A stretch of DNA of 64,000 bases from the NCBI GenBank assembly GCA_001899175.1, contig MKVH01000024.1:1-64000 (forward strand). The letters are read 5' to 3'. The notes beneath the pieces are model-generated. The model made no database searches and was not told the DNA's origin. It was given only the letters and a program-made list of their open reading frames with translations. Shown in pieces: positions 33,777 to 42,633 of this stretch. The first letter of the stretch is position 1, and the number at the start of each line of letters is the position of its first letter. The translations under genes were made by a program, and so were the position numbers. This DNA is from Candidatus Kapaibacterium thiocyanatum. Its GTDB lineage: Bacteria > Bacteroidota > Ignavibacteria > Kapaibacteriales > Kapaibacteriaceae.

Positions 33777-34420
33777 TGGACAGTACGTGGCTGATCGTCT
33801 TCATGAAGGCACCAGTGGCTGGAACGACGAAGACGCGACTGGCCGACGGGATCGGTACGGATGCCGCTCTCGACGTCTATCGTGCCTGCGTGGAACGACT
33901 GGCCCGTATGTGGTCGTCGTTGAACATGCATGTAGCGGTCTTCGTCGACGGGAATGAGCATGCGGGAGCGGTCAGGGCGTGGCTGTCGCTGGATCACGTC
34001 CACGTACAGGAAGGCGCCGATCTCGGTGCGCGGCTCAAGCAGGCGATCGCCGTCGCCTTCGCGCATGGCGCCAGCCGGACGTTGATCATCGGCACCGACG
34101 CACCGTTGCTCGATGATGCCCTGTTGTATGCTGCCGAACGGAAGCTGCACGATCACGACGTCGTGATCGGTCCGGCATACGACGGTGGATACTATCTCAT
34201 CGGTGTCGCCGAGCCGCTGTTCGAGTTGTTCGAGGGTATCGCGTGGAGTACCGACCGGGTGCTCACGCAGACGCTCGGTATCGCGGCGGAGCGAGGGCAT
34301 ACGTGCGCTCTGCTGGAGCCCTTGCGCGATATCGATACCGCTGACGATCTTCGCTCCGTCCTTGCAGCGCTGCCCGGCGATCATTCGTTCCTGCAGCGTG
34401 TCGGCAAGCATGTCGTATGA
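33773..34420 (+). CDS. TIGR04282 glycosyltransferase-like protein (DUF2064)
   Basis: This 215-residue protein has the full family pattern: VFMKAPVAGTTKTRLADGIG, GADLGARLKQAI, LIIGTDAPLLDD and GPAYDGGYYLIGV. Related proteins next to ArsS or to selenium-type radical SAM genes are named 'rSAM/selenodomain-associated transferase 1', with a sugar or nucleotide-transfer role inferred from the GT-A fold. It is the better preserved of two homologs in this block (the other is at 31579). The start ATG overlaps the arsS stop. Confidence 0.85.
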   Translation: MMDSTWLIVFMKAPVAGTTKTRLADGIGTDAALDVYRACVERLARMWSSLNMHVAVFVDGNEHAGAVRAWLSLDHVHVQEGADLGARLKQAIAVAFAHGASRTLIIGTDAPLLDDALLYAAERKLHDHDVVIGPAYDGGYYLIGVAEPLFELFEGIAWSTDRVLTQTLGIAAERGHTCALLEPLRDIDTADDLRSVLAALPGDHSFLQRVGKHVV

Positions 34421-34454
34421 CGGGATCGATCCCGCAGGAAGTCCAGGGAGAATC

Positions 34455-35702
34455 ATGGGACACGTCGTCATCATCGGAAATGGCGTAGCCGGAGTGACCG
34501 CAGCGCGGAACATCCGCAAGCGCTCGGATCACAGGATCACCATCGTCTCGAGTGAATCGCAGTACTTCTTCTCCCGTCCTGCCCTCATGTATCTCTTCAT
34601 GGGCAGCATGGAGTTCGACCATCTCAAACCCTACGACGACGGGTTCTGGAAGCGCAATCGTATCGATCTCGTATTCGGTCATGCAACCGGCATCGACACG
34701 GCCTCGCGGCGTGTCATGATCGACGGCGGGAATGCTATCGATTACGACCATTGTATCGTAGCCACGGGATCGGTCCCGAACTATGGAGGATGGCCCGGCG
34801 AGCGAAGCGAAGGCGTGCAGGGCCTGTATTCGCTGCAGGATCTGCGGAATCTCGACGTGAGCTCGCGTTCGACGGAGCATGCCGTCGTCGTCGGTGGTGG
34901 CCTCATCGGCATCGAAGCCGCGGAGATGCTCCGTTCCCGGAATGTGGGCGTCACGTTGCTCGCACGTGAATCCGGATACTGGGGTAATGTGTTGCCGTCG
35001 GAAGAATCGGCCGTCATCGGCCGCCATGTCGGTGATCATGGGGTCGATCTTCGGCTGTCGACGGAGCTCGGTGAGATATTCTCCGATACGTCGGGCAGGG
35101 TGCGTGCGGTGGTGACGAAGGATGGGCACGAGATCGCCTGCCGAACGGTCGTCCTCGCCATCGGCGTCTCACCGAATACCGCGCTTGCCCGTGCGAGTGG
35201 ACTCGACGTCGATCGCGGCATCGTCGTCGATGGATGTTTCGCGACCACCGCACCCGATGTCTACGCCATCGGTGACTGCGCCCAGCATGCCGACGGCAGT
35301 GTCGATCAGTTGTGGTATACGGCCAGGGATCACGGAGAACATGTCGCACGCGTCATCTGTGGCGATGGGGCTCCATACCGACGCGACGTTTTCTACAATT
35401 CGGCGAAGTTCTTCGACATCGAATATCAGACCTATGGCATCGTTCCTGCGCAGGTGCGGAACGACGCATCGTTCACATGGATGCATCCCGATCGCAGACA
35501 TTTCCTGCGCATCGTTCACGACGGACAGGGAGTGACCGGGTTCAACGCGTTGGGTATCCGCCTGCGTGCATCGGCATGCATGGAATGGATACGGAACAGG
35601 ACGCCGTTGTCCCAGGTCCTCGATCGTCTCGATGAAGCCGACTTCGATCCGGAGTTCACACGGACGATCAAACGTGTCGGACGCGAGAGGAGGGCCGCAT
35701 GA
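34455..35702 (+). CDS. FAD-dependent pyridine nucleotide-disulfide oxidoreductase-like protein
   Basis: This 415-residue protein has an N-terminal FAD fold (VVIIGNGVAGVTAARNIRKR), a second dinucleotide fold (AVVVGGGLIGIEAAEML) and the FAD-contact VYAIGDCAQH near 275. This is the layout of NADH-type oxidoreductases such as the NirB/rubredoxin reductase group. CAGGGAG precedes the ATG. It is coupled to the membrane ferredoxin gene (ATGA overlap), suggesting that it passes electrons between NAD(P)H and that protein. Confidence 0.88.
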   Translation: MGHVVIIGNGVAGVTAARNIRKRSDHRITIVSSESQYFFSRPALMYLFMGSMEFDHLKPYDDGFWKRNRIDLVFGHATGIDTASRRVMIDGGNAIDYDHCIVATGSVPNYGGWPGERSEGVQGLYSLQDLRNLDVSSRSTEHAVVVGGGLIGIEAAEMLRSRNVGVTLLARESGYWGNVLPSEESAVIGRHVGDHGVDLRLSTELGEIFSDTSGRVRAVVTKDGHEIACRTVVLAIGVSPNTALARASGLDVDRGIVVDGCFATTAPDVYAIGDCAQHADGSVDQLWYTARDHGEHVARVICGDGAPYRRDVFYNSAKFFDIEYQTYGIVPAQVRNDASFTWMHPDRRHFLRIVHDGQGVTGFNALGIRLRASACMEWIRNRTPLSQVLDRLDEADFDPEFTRTIKRVGRERRAA

Positions 35703-36991
35703 CGATGCTGACGCTCGACGTACCGAAGGAGATCGGATCGGCCAACCGGCTGATGCCGATCGAGCGTGCGGGAATCGTTCTCGTATGTGCTGCCGTGCTC
35801 ATGTTCATCGTTGGCGCAGGCGGAATGTTCGACGGACATCCGATGCTCCATATGCTGCTCACGCTCGGCATCGGAACCATCGGAGGATTGATGGCCGTTC
35901 TGCCGGGCTTCGCCGATGGACCGGCCGGTATACGGAACAACGGTATCATGTGGTCGCCGGCCAAACGCCGTGGAGCCATCGCATGGGCTCTGGGTGTGCT
36001 CTTCACGGTATTCTACGTTCTTCTCTACTGGTATCCTTCGACGCTGTCGCACATCGTTGTTGCTGCCGACCCACTCAGCATGCTGTTACGCGGCAGGGCG
36101 GCGGATCACTGGTTCTTCTACGGAACGCTGTATACGCTGGCGATCGTCGTCATGGGCATCAGGATGCTGGCGAAGTACCGTCACAGTCGATATCACGTCA
36201 TCCGTACGCTCAGCGTCATGGCCGCACAGCTCGTGGCGGCCTATCTCATTCCTGCCATGCTTATCCGGATGGAGTCGAAGGAATTCTACTTCAGCTACTT
36301 CTGGCCATTGAAGTACGAATACCTGTTCCCGGATACGATCGATACGCTGCTCGGATCGTCGGACGGCCTGCTCATGTTCATGGGATTCTGGTCATTGGTC
36401 ATGACGTTCGTCGCGACGCCGATCCTGACGTGGTTCTACGGCAAACGCTGGTACTGTTCGTGGATCTGCGGATGCGGTGGTCTGGCGGAAACCGCGGGCG
36501 ATCCCTTCCGGCACAATTCGGACAAATCATTGGCGGCATGGAAGGTCGAACGCTGGATGGTCCATGGTGTTCTCCTTTTCGTCGTGGTGACGACGATCGT
36601 GGTATGGCTCAATTCCGTTCTCGGTGGGGCCATGCTCGGCTCATGGTCTTCGGGTATCGGTCGTGCGTATGGATTCTATATCGGCGCGCTGTTCAGTGGC
36701 GTGATCGGCGTAGGATTCTATCCCATTCTCGGGTCGCGGGTCTGGTGCCGGTTCGGCTGTCCGATGGCGGCGGTGCTCGGAATCCTGCAGCGATTCGCTT
36801 CGCGATTCCGGATTACCACGAACGGCGGCCAGTGTATCTCCTGCGGCAACTGCAGTACGTACTGCGAGATGGGCATCGACGTACGGAGTTATGCGCAGCG
36901 TGGAGAAGATATCCGCCGGGCCTCGTGCGTCGGCTGTGGCGTCTGTGCCACGGTCTGTCCGCGCGGGGTGCTGAAGCTGGAGAATCGCTGA
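35699..36991 (+). CDS. polytopic 4Fe-4S membrane protein (NapH/CcoG-like)
   Basis: This 430-residue protein has about eight membrane segments. Cys motifs around YCSWICGCGGLAETAG and VWCRFGCPMAAVLG are typical of NapH/RdxA-type proteins. A C-terminal dicluster ferredoxin segment reads CISCGNCSTYCEMGI and CVGCGVCATVCPRGVL. It should carry electrons between quinones or soluble carriers and an unknown acceptor. Because it is coupled to the FAD gene and follows the ArsS block, it may supply electrons to that pathway; this link rests on gene order only. Confidence 0.85.
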   Translation: MTMLTLDVPKEIGSANRLMPIERAGIVLVCAAVLMFIVGAGGMFDGHPMLHMLLTLGIGTIGGLMAVLPGFADGPAGIRNNGIMWSPAKRRGAIAWALGVLFTVFYVLLYWYPSTLSHIVVAADPLSMLLRGRAADHWFFYGTLYTLAIVVMGIRMLAKYRHSRYHVIRTLSVMAAQLVAAYLIPAMLIRMESKEFYFSYFWPLKYEYLFPDTIDTLLGSSDGLLMFMGFWSLVMTFVATPILTWFYGKRWYCSWICGCGGLAETAGDPFRHNSDKSLAAWKVERWMVHGVLLFVVVTTIVVWLNSVLGGAMLGSWSSGIGRAYGFYIGALFSGVIGVGFYPILGSRVWCRFGCPMAAVLGILQRFASRFRITTNGGQCISCGNCSTYCEMGIDVRSYAQRGEDIRRASCVGCGVCATVCPRGVLKLENR

Positions 36992-37027
36992 TCGGGCCAG
37001 CATCGTGAAACATCCATAACTTGCCGC

Positions 37028-37411
37028 ATGGAACGACATCTCATATCATCGAGCACACCGTGGGAAGCCACGGTAGGTTATTCCCGTGCCCTTCGTGTGG
37101 GGAATCTCATCGAAGTCGCAGGGACGACGGCCGTGGAAGGCAACGACATCGTCGGGCAGGGCGATGCCTATGCCCAGGCGGCCTTCATCTTCAGGAAGAT
37201 CCAGCATGCACTCGAACAGGCGGGCGGCGGGATGGGCGATATCGTGCGGACGCGGATGTACGTCACGGCTTCGTTCGTCATCGACGACGTTCTTCGAGCG
37301 CACGGAGAGGTCTTCCGTGATATCAGGCCCGTGGCGACGATCGTCGTCGTCAGCGGTCTCATCGATCAGCGTCTTCTCGTGGAAATCGAGGCAACAGCCG
37401 TCGTCGCATGA
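37028..37411 (+). CDS. RidA/YjgF-family protein
   Basis: This 127-residue protein is of RidA type: YSRALRVGNLIEVAGTTAVE, DAYAQAAFIFRKIQHALEQAGGGMGDIVRTRMYVT, and a final LVEIEATAVVA. The Arg at the active site position (RTRMYVT) is present. Such proteins hydrolyse reactive enamine intermediates. Its stop overlaps the next start by four bases. Confidence 0.88.
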   Translation: MERHLISSSTPWEATVGYSRALRVGNLIEVAGTTAVEGNDIVGQGDAYAQAAFIFRKIQHALEQAGGGMGDIVRTRMYVTASFVIDDVLRAHGEVFRDIRPVATIVVVSGLIDQRLLVEIEATAVVA

Positions 37412-38034
37412 CCGACACCTTCGAACTGCCGATGTGGTGGGATCTGCTCGCCACCTTCCTCTATGCCATCGTGGGAACACGATTCGCCATCACGCGCGGG
37501 TACGACATCATCGGTGTCCTGGTGCTGTCGCTGGTGGGTGGTGTCGGCGGAGGTCTGCTGCGCGACGTCGTCCTGCAGGCAGGTACGCCGATGGCCCTGC
37601 GCAGTACGTGGTATCTGACCGCGGCGTGGAGCGCAGCCGGTGTCGGATTGATGCTGCACCGGATGGTGCCCAGGCTCCAGCGCATCCTCGATATCGTCGG
37701 AGCGGCATCGCTCGGACTCTACGGAGTGTTCGGGGCGCAGAAGGCGTTGCTGCTCGGACTCAGCCCGTTGTCCGCCGTCTTCATCGGCTTCCTGAATGCC
37801 GTAGGCGGGGGATTGCTGCGTGACATCATCGTCCGCAACGAACCGGAAGTCTTTCGTCCGGGAACGTATTTCGCCGTGGCCACCATCGCAGGTATCATCG
37901 TCTTCGTGACGTTCGAGGCCTTCACGACGGTACCGGCTGACGTATCGGGTATCATCGGGACGACGGTGACGGTCGTCATCCGCATGCTTGCCCTGCGATT
38001 CGGGTGGCAGACGCGGGCGATCGGCAGAAGGTAA
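37408..38034 (+). CDS. UPF0126/YicG-like membrane protein (TRIC-type channel family)
   Basis: This 208-residue membrane protein holds two repeated UPF0126 units, each with the pattern GGxGGGLLRDV: SLVGGVGGGLLRDVVLQAGTP near residue 45 and LNAVGGGLLRDIIVRNEPEV near 130. The family is structurally related to the trimeric intracellular cation channels, and glycine or cation transport has been suggested. It is translationally coupled to the RidA gene. Confidence 0.88.
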   Translation: MTDTFELPMWWDLLATFLYAIVGTRFAITRGYDIIGVLVLSLVGGVGGGLLRDVVLQAGTPMALRSTWYLTAAWSAAGVGLMLHRMVPRLQRILDIVGAASLGLYGVFGAQKALLLGLSPLSAVFIGFLNAVGGGLLRDIIVRNEPEVFRPGTYFAVATIAGIIVFVTFEAFTTVPADVSGIIGTTVTVVIRMLALRFGWQTRAIGRR

Positions 38035-38044
38035 CCGGATTCAT

Positions 38045-38114
38045 CGCCTGCCTCGTATCCGACCCTATTCCCTGAACGTCGCCTGCCTCGTATCTGGCCC
38101 TATTCCCTGAACGT
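38045..38114. repeat. 35-bp tandem duplication at the 3' end of a gene
   Basis: The segment beginning CGCCTGCCTCGTATC and ending CCTGAACGT occurs at 38045-38079 and again at 38080-38114, with three changes. The second copy includes the stop codon and last residues of the minus-strand gene ending at 38100. The first copy is therefore a recent duplicate outside the gene. Confidence 0.85.
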
Positions 38115-38738
38115 CGCTACTTCCATGTCGGTCACGCCGCCGTGGATGTTGACGTCGTATCTGTTCATGGAAGGGCCACTTAACCAGGTGAACGGTTTCC
38201 CCTGGGCGGCGGCATTCCAGTTGTCGAGCTTCATACCCGTGCAACCGCCGTGAATGGCCATGCCGAGATCGGAGCCGTGCGGACGCAGGATACGGACGTT
38301 GTTGCAGCCACCGTGGATGTCGATGGAGATTCTCGATGTCGGAGCGGGAAGGACGATGTCGACGTTCACGGCACCACCATGGATGGTCAGCCCGTTCAGC
38401 GTCGATTCCAGCATGTCCACTTCCAGGTCGGCCACGCCGCCATGGATGACGACGTCCCAGGGAGAGACGGATGGGAGCTTCAGATCGCTCCAGCCTGTCT
38501 CGCTGCCCATACACAGCTCGTGCATCATCGTGCGGAACCGTGGAACGGAGATATGGATGTTCCGTCCGTCCTCCATGACCCTCGGGGAAGGGCCCTGGAA
38601 GATAGCTTCGACGTTCGCCAGCGTCCGTCGGGCACTGATGCGCAGTCCGACGACGCCATTATGGATGATGCAACGACGCTCGGACAGCCTGTCCAGTACC
38701 CCGGAGTCCGCTGCAATGGTATCGTAGCTTGCCGTCAT
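38100..38738 (-). CDS. IHGG-repeat protein, probable beta-solenoid
   Basis: This 212-residue protein has an N-terminal region without family match (1-90), and then five copies of a turn IHGG at residues 98, 119, 141, 162 and 198, with an additional IHNG at 25. Each copy sits in a strand pattern such as DVVIHGGVADLEVDM, GLTIHGGAVNVDIVL and SIDIHGGCNNVRIL. The spacing of 21-22 residues suggests a right-handed beta-solenoid, similar in idea to bactofilins or DUF4097-like proteins. It is divergent from a MarR-type regulator and likely controlled by it. The function is unknown. Confidence 0.7.
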   Translation of the reverse strand: MTASYDTIAADSGVLDRLSERRCIIHNGVVGLRISARRTLANVEAIFQGPSPRVMEDGRNIHISVPRFRTMMHELCMGSETGWSDLKLPSVSPWDVVIHGGVADLEVDMLESTLNGLTIHGGAVNVDIVLPAPTSRISIDIHGGCNNVRILRPHGSDLGMAIHGGCTGMKLDNWNAAAQGKPFTWLSGPSMNRYDVNIHGGVTDMEVATFRE

Positions 38739-38804
38739 CTTGATTCCTTGTTATCTTGATTCGCAAATATCTCAATCATCAAATTAAAAACAAATGGAAC
38801 AGCA
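38739..38804. promoter_or_regulatory. divergent regulatory region with repeated TTGATT elements
   Basis: This 66-base AT-rich gap holds ATCTTGATTC twice in direct orientation (38737-38746, 38753-38762) and, on the other side, AATCATCAA, making an imperfect dyad TTGATTC-...-AATCATCAA. It lies between the MarR-type gene and the IHGG-repeat gene, so it is a good candidate for a MarR operator. Confidence 0.55.
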
Positions 38805-39272
38805 GTGTCGAACACCGATCTGATGGAAGAACTTTCGGATGCCGGGCGCGAACTCAGTACCGTGACCGTGCTCATGCACACGTTGTTCGCACGGAAGTTC
38901 GGACTGAATGCGACGGACTGGAAATGCGGTGATCTGCTCGACAGACACGGACAACTGACGGCCGGTGAACTGGCCGTACGTACCGGATTGACGACGGGTG
39001 CGGTGACGACGATCATCGACCGGCTGGAAAAGGCCGGTATGGCACGGCGGATGCGCGATCCGGACGATCGGCGCAAGGTCGTGGTGACGACCGTCCCGGG
39101 CCGGAAGGAGGAAGTCATGGCCGCCTTCAGCCCGTTCTTCGAGGCATGGGAAACAGTACTTGGCGAATACAGCGAATCCGAACTGAAAACCGTTCTGAAA
39201 TTTCAGCGACGTGTGGTCCAGGCGATGACCGATGTGATCGACAAGCTCCGCATGACGGATGAAGAAGAATAG
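38805..39272 (+). CDS. MarR-family transcriptional regulator
   Basis: This 155-residue protein has a MarR winged helix: NATDWKCGDLLDRHGQLTAGELAVRTGLTTGAVTTIIDRLEKAGMARRMRDPDDRRKVVVT. The wing DPDDRRKV is typical. The GTG at 38805 is taken as start; ATG at 38823 is an alternative. It is transcribed divergently from the IHGG-repeat gene, whose promoter it probably controls. Ligand unknown. Confidence 0.9.
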   Translation: MSNTDLMEELSDAGRELSTVTVLMHTLFARKFGLNATDWKCGDLLDRHGQLTAGELAVRTGLTTGAVTTIIDRLEKAGMARRMRDPDDRRKVVVTTVPGRKEEVMAAFSPFFEAWETVLGEYSESELKTVLKFQRRVVQAMTDVIDKLRMTDEEE

Positions 39273-39287
39273 ATTGTTTGTGGTCCG

Positions 39288-40784
39288 TTACCGGTAGAAC
39301 TTCTTCGCGTCCTCTTTCATCTTGACCAGTTCGGACTTGATGAGATACATCATGTGACCGCCCTCGTAGTACGTCATGTCGATGTTGGGACGCAGTGACG
39401 ACGGCAGGCCGAGATGACGGAAGGTATGTTCCGTGGCGAAGAACGGTGTGGCGAGATCGTAGTAGCCGTTGAGCACCCATATCCGCAGGTCGGGATTCAT
39501 GACGATGGCGTCGCGAAGTCGGGGAGCCACGTTGAGATACTCGTTCTGGGCGTTCGAATAGTCCCAGGGATGGACGCGGCCTGTGAGGACTTCGTAGGGA
39601 AGATTCGTACGCACGTTCAGCTCACGCGAGAGATAGTCGTTCACGAGCGTCGAATACGAACCCTGTACAGCAGGAGCGTAGCTCGGATCGTTTTCCATGT
39701 ACTCGCTCAGGGGATTCACCTGCGGATTCGTATACCGTCCGTCGAATCTTCCGATGACGCGGCCGCTCGAGCGAAGGAGTTCCTGACAGAAGCGGTAGAT
39801 CACGACGCGGAGGTCGGTTGCCTCGATGTACTGCGTCGACAGCCCGGTATAGCGCGCGAGTTTCTCGACGACGGCAGTGCGTTCCGTACCCTGCAGGGCA
39901 TCACCCTTCATCAGGGCCACGGTGTAGTCTCCCGTGGCGAATGCACGTACTTCGTTGAGGACGTCGGCGAGCGGCTTCGCCTGGAGATCGGCGCCGAGCT
40001 TCTTGTGATACCATGCGGCAGCGGTGTAGCTGGGCAGGAAGAGATTGGGCGGCAGGTCGTTGCCTTCGGCGAAGTCCAGCGTCTGGAAGTTCAGCACGGC
40101 ACTGACAAGAATGACACCGTTAAGGAACATGCCGTATCGCTGCTGCAGATGTGCCGACAATCCCGATGCGCGCGTCGTGCCGTAGCTCTCGCCGATGAGA
40201 TACTTCGGAGAAGCCCAGCGCTTGTATTCCGAAACGTAGCGGCGGATGAAATCGCCGACCGATTCGATGTCCTGATTGTATCCATGGAAGTCCTTCGCCT
40301 TGTCTCCGACCGCGGCGCGGGAATACCCCGTGCTGACGGGATCGATGAAGACGAGGTCCGTCATGTCCAGCCATGACTGGTCGTTGTCGACGAGCTTGCC
40401 CGGCGGGGGCAGGGCATTGCCGTCGTCCTTGAGCAGGACGCGGCGAGGGCCGAGAACGCCCATATGGAGCCATACGCTCGACGAGCCGGGGCCACCGTTG
40501 AACGAGAACGTGAGTGGGCGCGTGGCGGGATCCGTGGTTCCCGTCCTGGTATAGGCGATGAAGAAGATGCGGGCGCGCTCGGTACCGTCTTCCTGCGTCA
40601 ACGACAGATGGCCTGCAGTGGCATCGTACTGCACGCGCTGACCGCCGATGGTGATCTCGTGCCGCGTCGTGACGGGCGGCTGGATGATCTGCGGTGTGGT
40701 CTTCGACGTGGAGTCCGCTGCGGATGCACTACCGATGGAGATGACGAAGGAAGCGAATATGAGAAGGGACTTGAGCGAACGCAT
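39288..40784 (-). CDS. secreted serine carboxypeptidase-like protein (peptidase S10)
   Basis: This 498-residue protein has a signal peptide (to about 22). S10 signatures are present: FSFNGGPGSSSVWLHMGVLGPR (oxyanion segment), LIGESYGTTRASGLS with the nucleophile serine, an Asp in the NGYYDLATPF region and a His in YEGGHMMYL near the C-terminus. It should cleave peptides from the C-terminus in the periplasm or outside. Such bacterial S10 members are common in Bacteroidota and Chlorobi relatives. Confidence 0.9.
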   Translation of the reverse strand: MRSLKSLLIFASFVISIGSASAADSTSKTTPQIIQPPVTTRHEITIGGQRVQYDATAGHLSLTQEDGTERARIFFIAYTRTGTTDPATRPLTFSFNGGPGSSSVWLHMGVLGPRRVLLKDDGNALPPPGKLVDNDQSWLDMTDLVFIDPVSTGYSRAAVGDKAKDFHGYNQDIESVGDFIRRYVSEYKRWASPKYLIGESYGTTRASGLSAHLQQRYGMFLNGVILVSAVLNFQTLDFAEGNDLPPNLFLPSYTAAAWYHKKLGADLQAKPLADVLNEVRAFATGDYTVALMKGDALQGTERTAVVEKLARYTGLSTQYIEATDLRVVIYRFCQELLRSSGRVIGRFDGRYTNPQVNPLSEYMENDPSYAPAVQGSYSTLVNDYLSRELNVRTNLPYEVLTGRVHPWDYSNAQNEYLNVAPRLRDAIVMNPDLRIWVLNGYYDLATPFFATEHTFRHLGLPSSLRPNIDMTYYEGGHMMYLIKSELVKMKEDAKKFYR

Positions 40785-40796
40785 GGAGCAGAGCCG

Positions 40797-42044
40797 TTAT
40801 TTGGGTGAGTTTTCCGATCTGATGGAGAGAATCTTTTCCTGCATCGCCTCGTCCGACGGCGGCTGTATCCCGCTCAGGAAGGGCGTCACGTCTTCGATCA
40901 GTCCGTTCGTCGTTTCCCGCTGGATGTAGCGGACGACTTCCTGGATGCTGCCGGTTTCGTTGAAGACCTTGATCTGGCGATCCGCGCCGGACCCGGTTTC
41001 GAGGATATGATGGATGTATTCTATTTCCTGTCGTGAGCCGAGTTCATCCACGACGTCGTCCACGAAGTCGAGCAGTTCGCGTATCAAGTCGCGTGCCGGA
41101 AGTTCCTTCTGACGTCCCCAGTCGATCAGTTTTCCATCGAGACCGTAGCGTACGGCCCGCCACTTGTTCTCCATCAGCAGGGAACGGCGGTACTGGCGGA
41201 AGGACAGGTTCTTGGCATAGAGCGAATAGAGCTTGGCCGCCAGGGCCTGGCAGAGTGCAGCGATGGCGATCGTTTCCTCGATGCGCATCGGCAGGTCGCA
41301 GATACGTACTTCGAGCGTCGGGAAGAACGGATGTGGACGGATGTCCCACCAGATCTTCTTCGCATTGTCGATGGAGCCGGTCTTGACGAGCAGGTTCACG
41401 TACTGCGTGTATTCGCTCCAGCCCGCAAGGCGATCCGGCAGGCCGGTCCTGGGGAAGCGTTCGAAGATCTTCGAACGGAAGCTCTTGAGACCGGTATTGA
41501 CGCCTTCCCAGAAGGGCGAATTCGTGGAGATCGCCAGGATGTGCGGCATGAAGTACCGCATCTCGTTCATGATCTGTATCTGGACTTCGCGGTTCTCGAT
41601 ACCGATGTGGATGTGCATGCCGAAGATCAGGAGTGATCGCGCGAGCATCTGCATGTCTTCGATCAGGATGCGGTAGCGATCGTCGGGATAGATATCCTGG
41701 TCTTCCCAGTGCGCGAAGGGATGCGTACTGGCGGCGCCGATGAGGAGTCCGTTCTGCCGTGCGAGATGGGCGACGATGGAACGGATCTTCGTGACCTCGA
41801 AATGGGCCTCCTTCACGTTCCTGCAGATCCCTGTGCCGATTTCCAGCATCGAGCCGTGCATTTCCGGCTTGATGTGTTCGTGCAGGAGAAGGCGTCCTTT
41901 CGACAGCAATTCGAGGTTGACATGGGATCGCAGATCGTACGTGGTAGGATCGAGCACCATGTACTCTTCTTCGATGCCAAGCGTGAAACTCGGACGAGCA
42001 TACGGATTGTCCGTTGCGTCGTACGTGACTGCGGGATCTTCCAT
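40797..42044 (-). CDS. carboxylate-amine ligase (GCS2/YbdK-like)
   Basis: This 415-residue protein has the GCS2 signatures: FTLGIEEEYMVLDPTTYDLRSH, PEMHGSMLEIGTGICRNVKEA, FGMHIHIGIENRE and the metal-site segments RICDLPMRIEET. The family makes gamma-glutamyl-type amide bonds (YbdK has weak glutamate-cysteine ligase activity). The substrate here is unknown. It ends 12 bases from the start of the S10 peptidase gene on the same strand. Confidence 0.9.
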   Translation of the reverse strand: MEDPAVTYDATDNPYARPSFTLGIEEEYMVLDPTTYDLRSHVNLELLSKGRLLLHEHIKPEMHGSMLEIGTGICRNVKEAHFEVTKIRSIVAHLARQNGLLIGAASTHPFAHWEDQDIYPDDRYRILIEDMQMLARSLLIFGMHIHIGIENREVQIQIMNEMRYFMPHILAISTNSPFWEGVNTGLKSFRSKIFERFPRTGLPDRLAGWSEYTQYVNLLVKTGSIDNAKKIWWDIRPHPFFPTLEVRICDLPMRIEETIAIAALCQALAAKLYSLYAKNLSFRQYRRSLLMENKWRAVRYGLDGKLIDWGRQKELPARDLIRELLDFVDDVVDELGSRQEIEYIHHILETGSGADRQIKVFNETGSIQEVVRYIQRETTNGLIEDVTPFLSGIQPPSDEAMQEKILSIRSENSPK

Positions 42045-42189
42045 GCAACCTCCGGTAATGCAGTCGGCAATATACTCAAGCGGCGAACCGCATATGCCAG
42101 CGAAACTTCATGTCCCGACTTCCGTTCAATGCTCGGCCTTTCGGCTAACTTTGCGGGACCATTTCCAACCACGTTTCGTGTGACAGACC

Positions 42190-42633
42190 ATGCCCGAATT
42201 CTCCATCGAAAGCAACGGACGCATCGAGAAAACCGCCGTCTACTACAACGGTGACCAGCTCCGGGGCGTACGTGAAATCATGCTGAATCTGGACGAGAAC
42301 GGTACGTTCGATGCCGTTGTCCAATATCAGGGAACGGACGAACAGCTCTATACGAAGCAGATCTTCGTGGATCTGCTGGACAACGTGCAGACGATGGAGC
42401 CCACCTTCACGGAAGAGGAAGCGGCGCAACTGCGCCTGATCACGATCCGGAGCGACGGCGACATCAACAATACCTTCGTCTATATCAACGACGAGGAGCA
42501 AGGTGGCATCGTCAGCCTCTTCCTCCACATGAAGGCCCCCGCACAAACGTCTCAAGGCTCCAGGCCGGAATTCAAGGCCGAAATCACTTATCGCAACGAT
42601 GATGACTCGCTCTCGACCGAAGGAGTATTCTGA
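42190..42633 (+). CDS. conserved hypothetical protein, acidic, beta-rich
   Basis: This 147-residue protein has no signal peptide or membrane segment. It is acidic, with strands such as KTAVYYNGDQLRGVREIMLNL and FVYINDEEQGGIVSLFLHM, an Ig-like or lipocalin-like texture. The family is not recognised. Its stop overlaps the next start by one base (TGATG), so the two may be coupled. Confidence 0.65.
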   Translation: MPEFSIESNGRIEKTAVYYNGDQLRGVREIMLNLDENGTFDAVVQYQGTDEQLYTKQIFVDLLDNVQTMEPTFTEEEAAQLRLITIRSDGDINNTFVYINDEEQGGIVSLFLHMKAPAQTSQGSRPEFKAEITYRNDDDSLSTEGVF

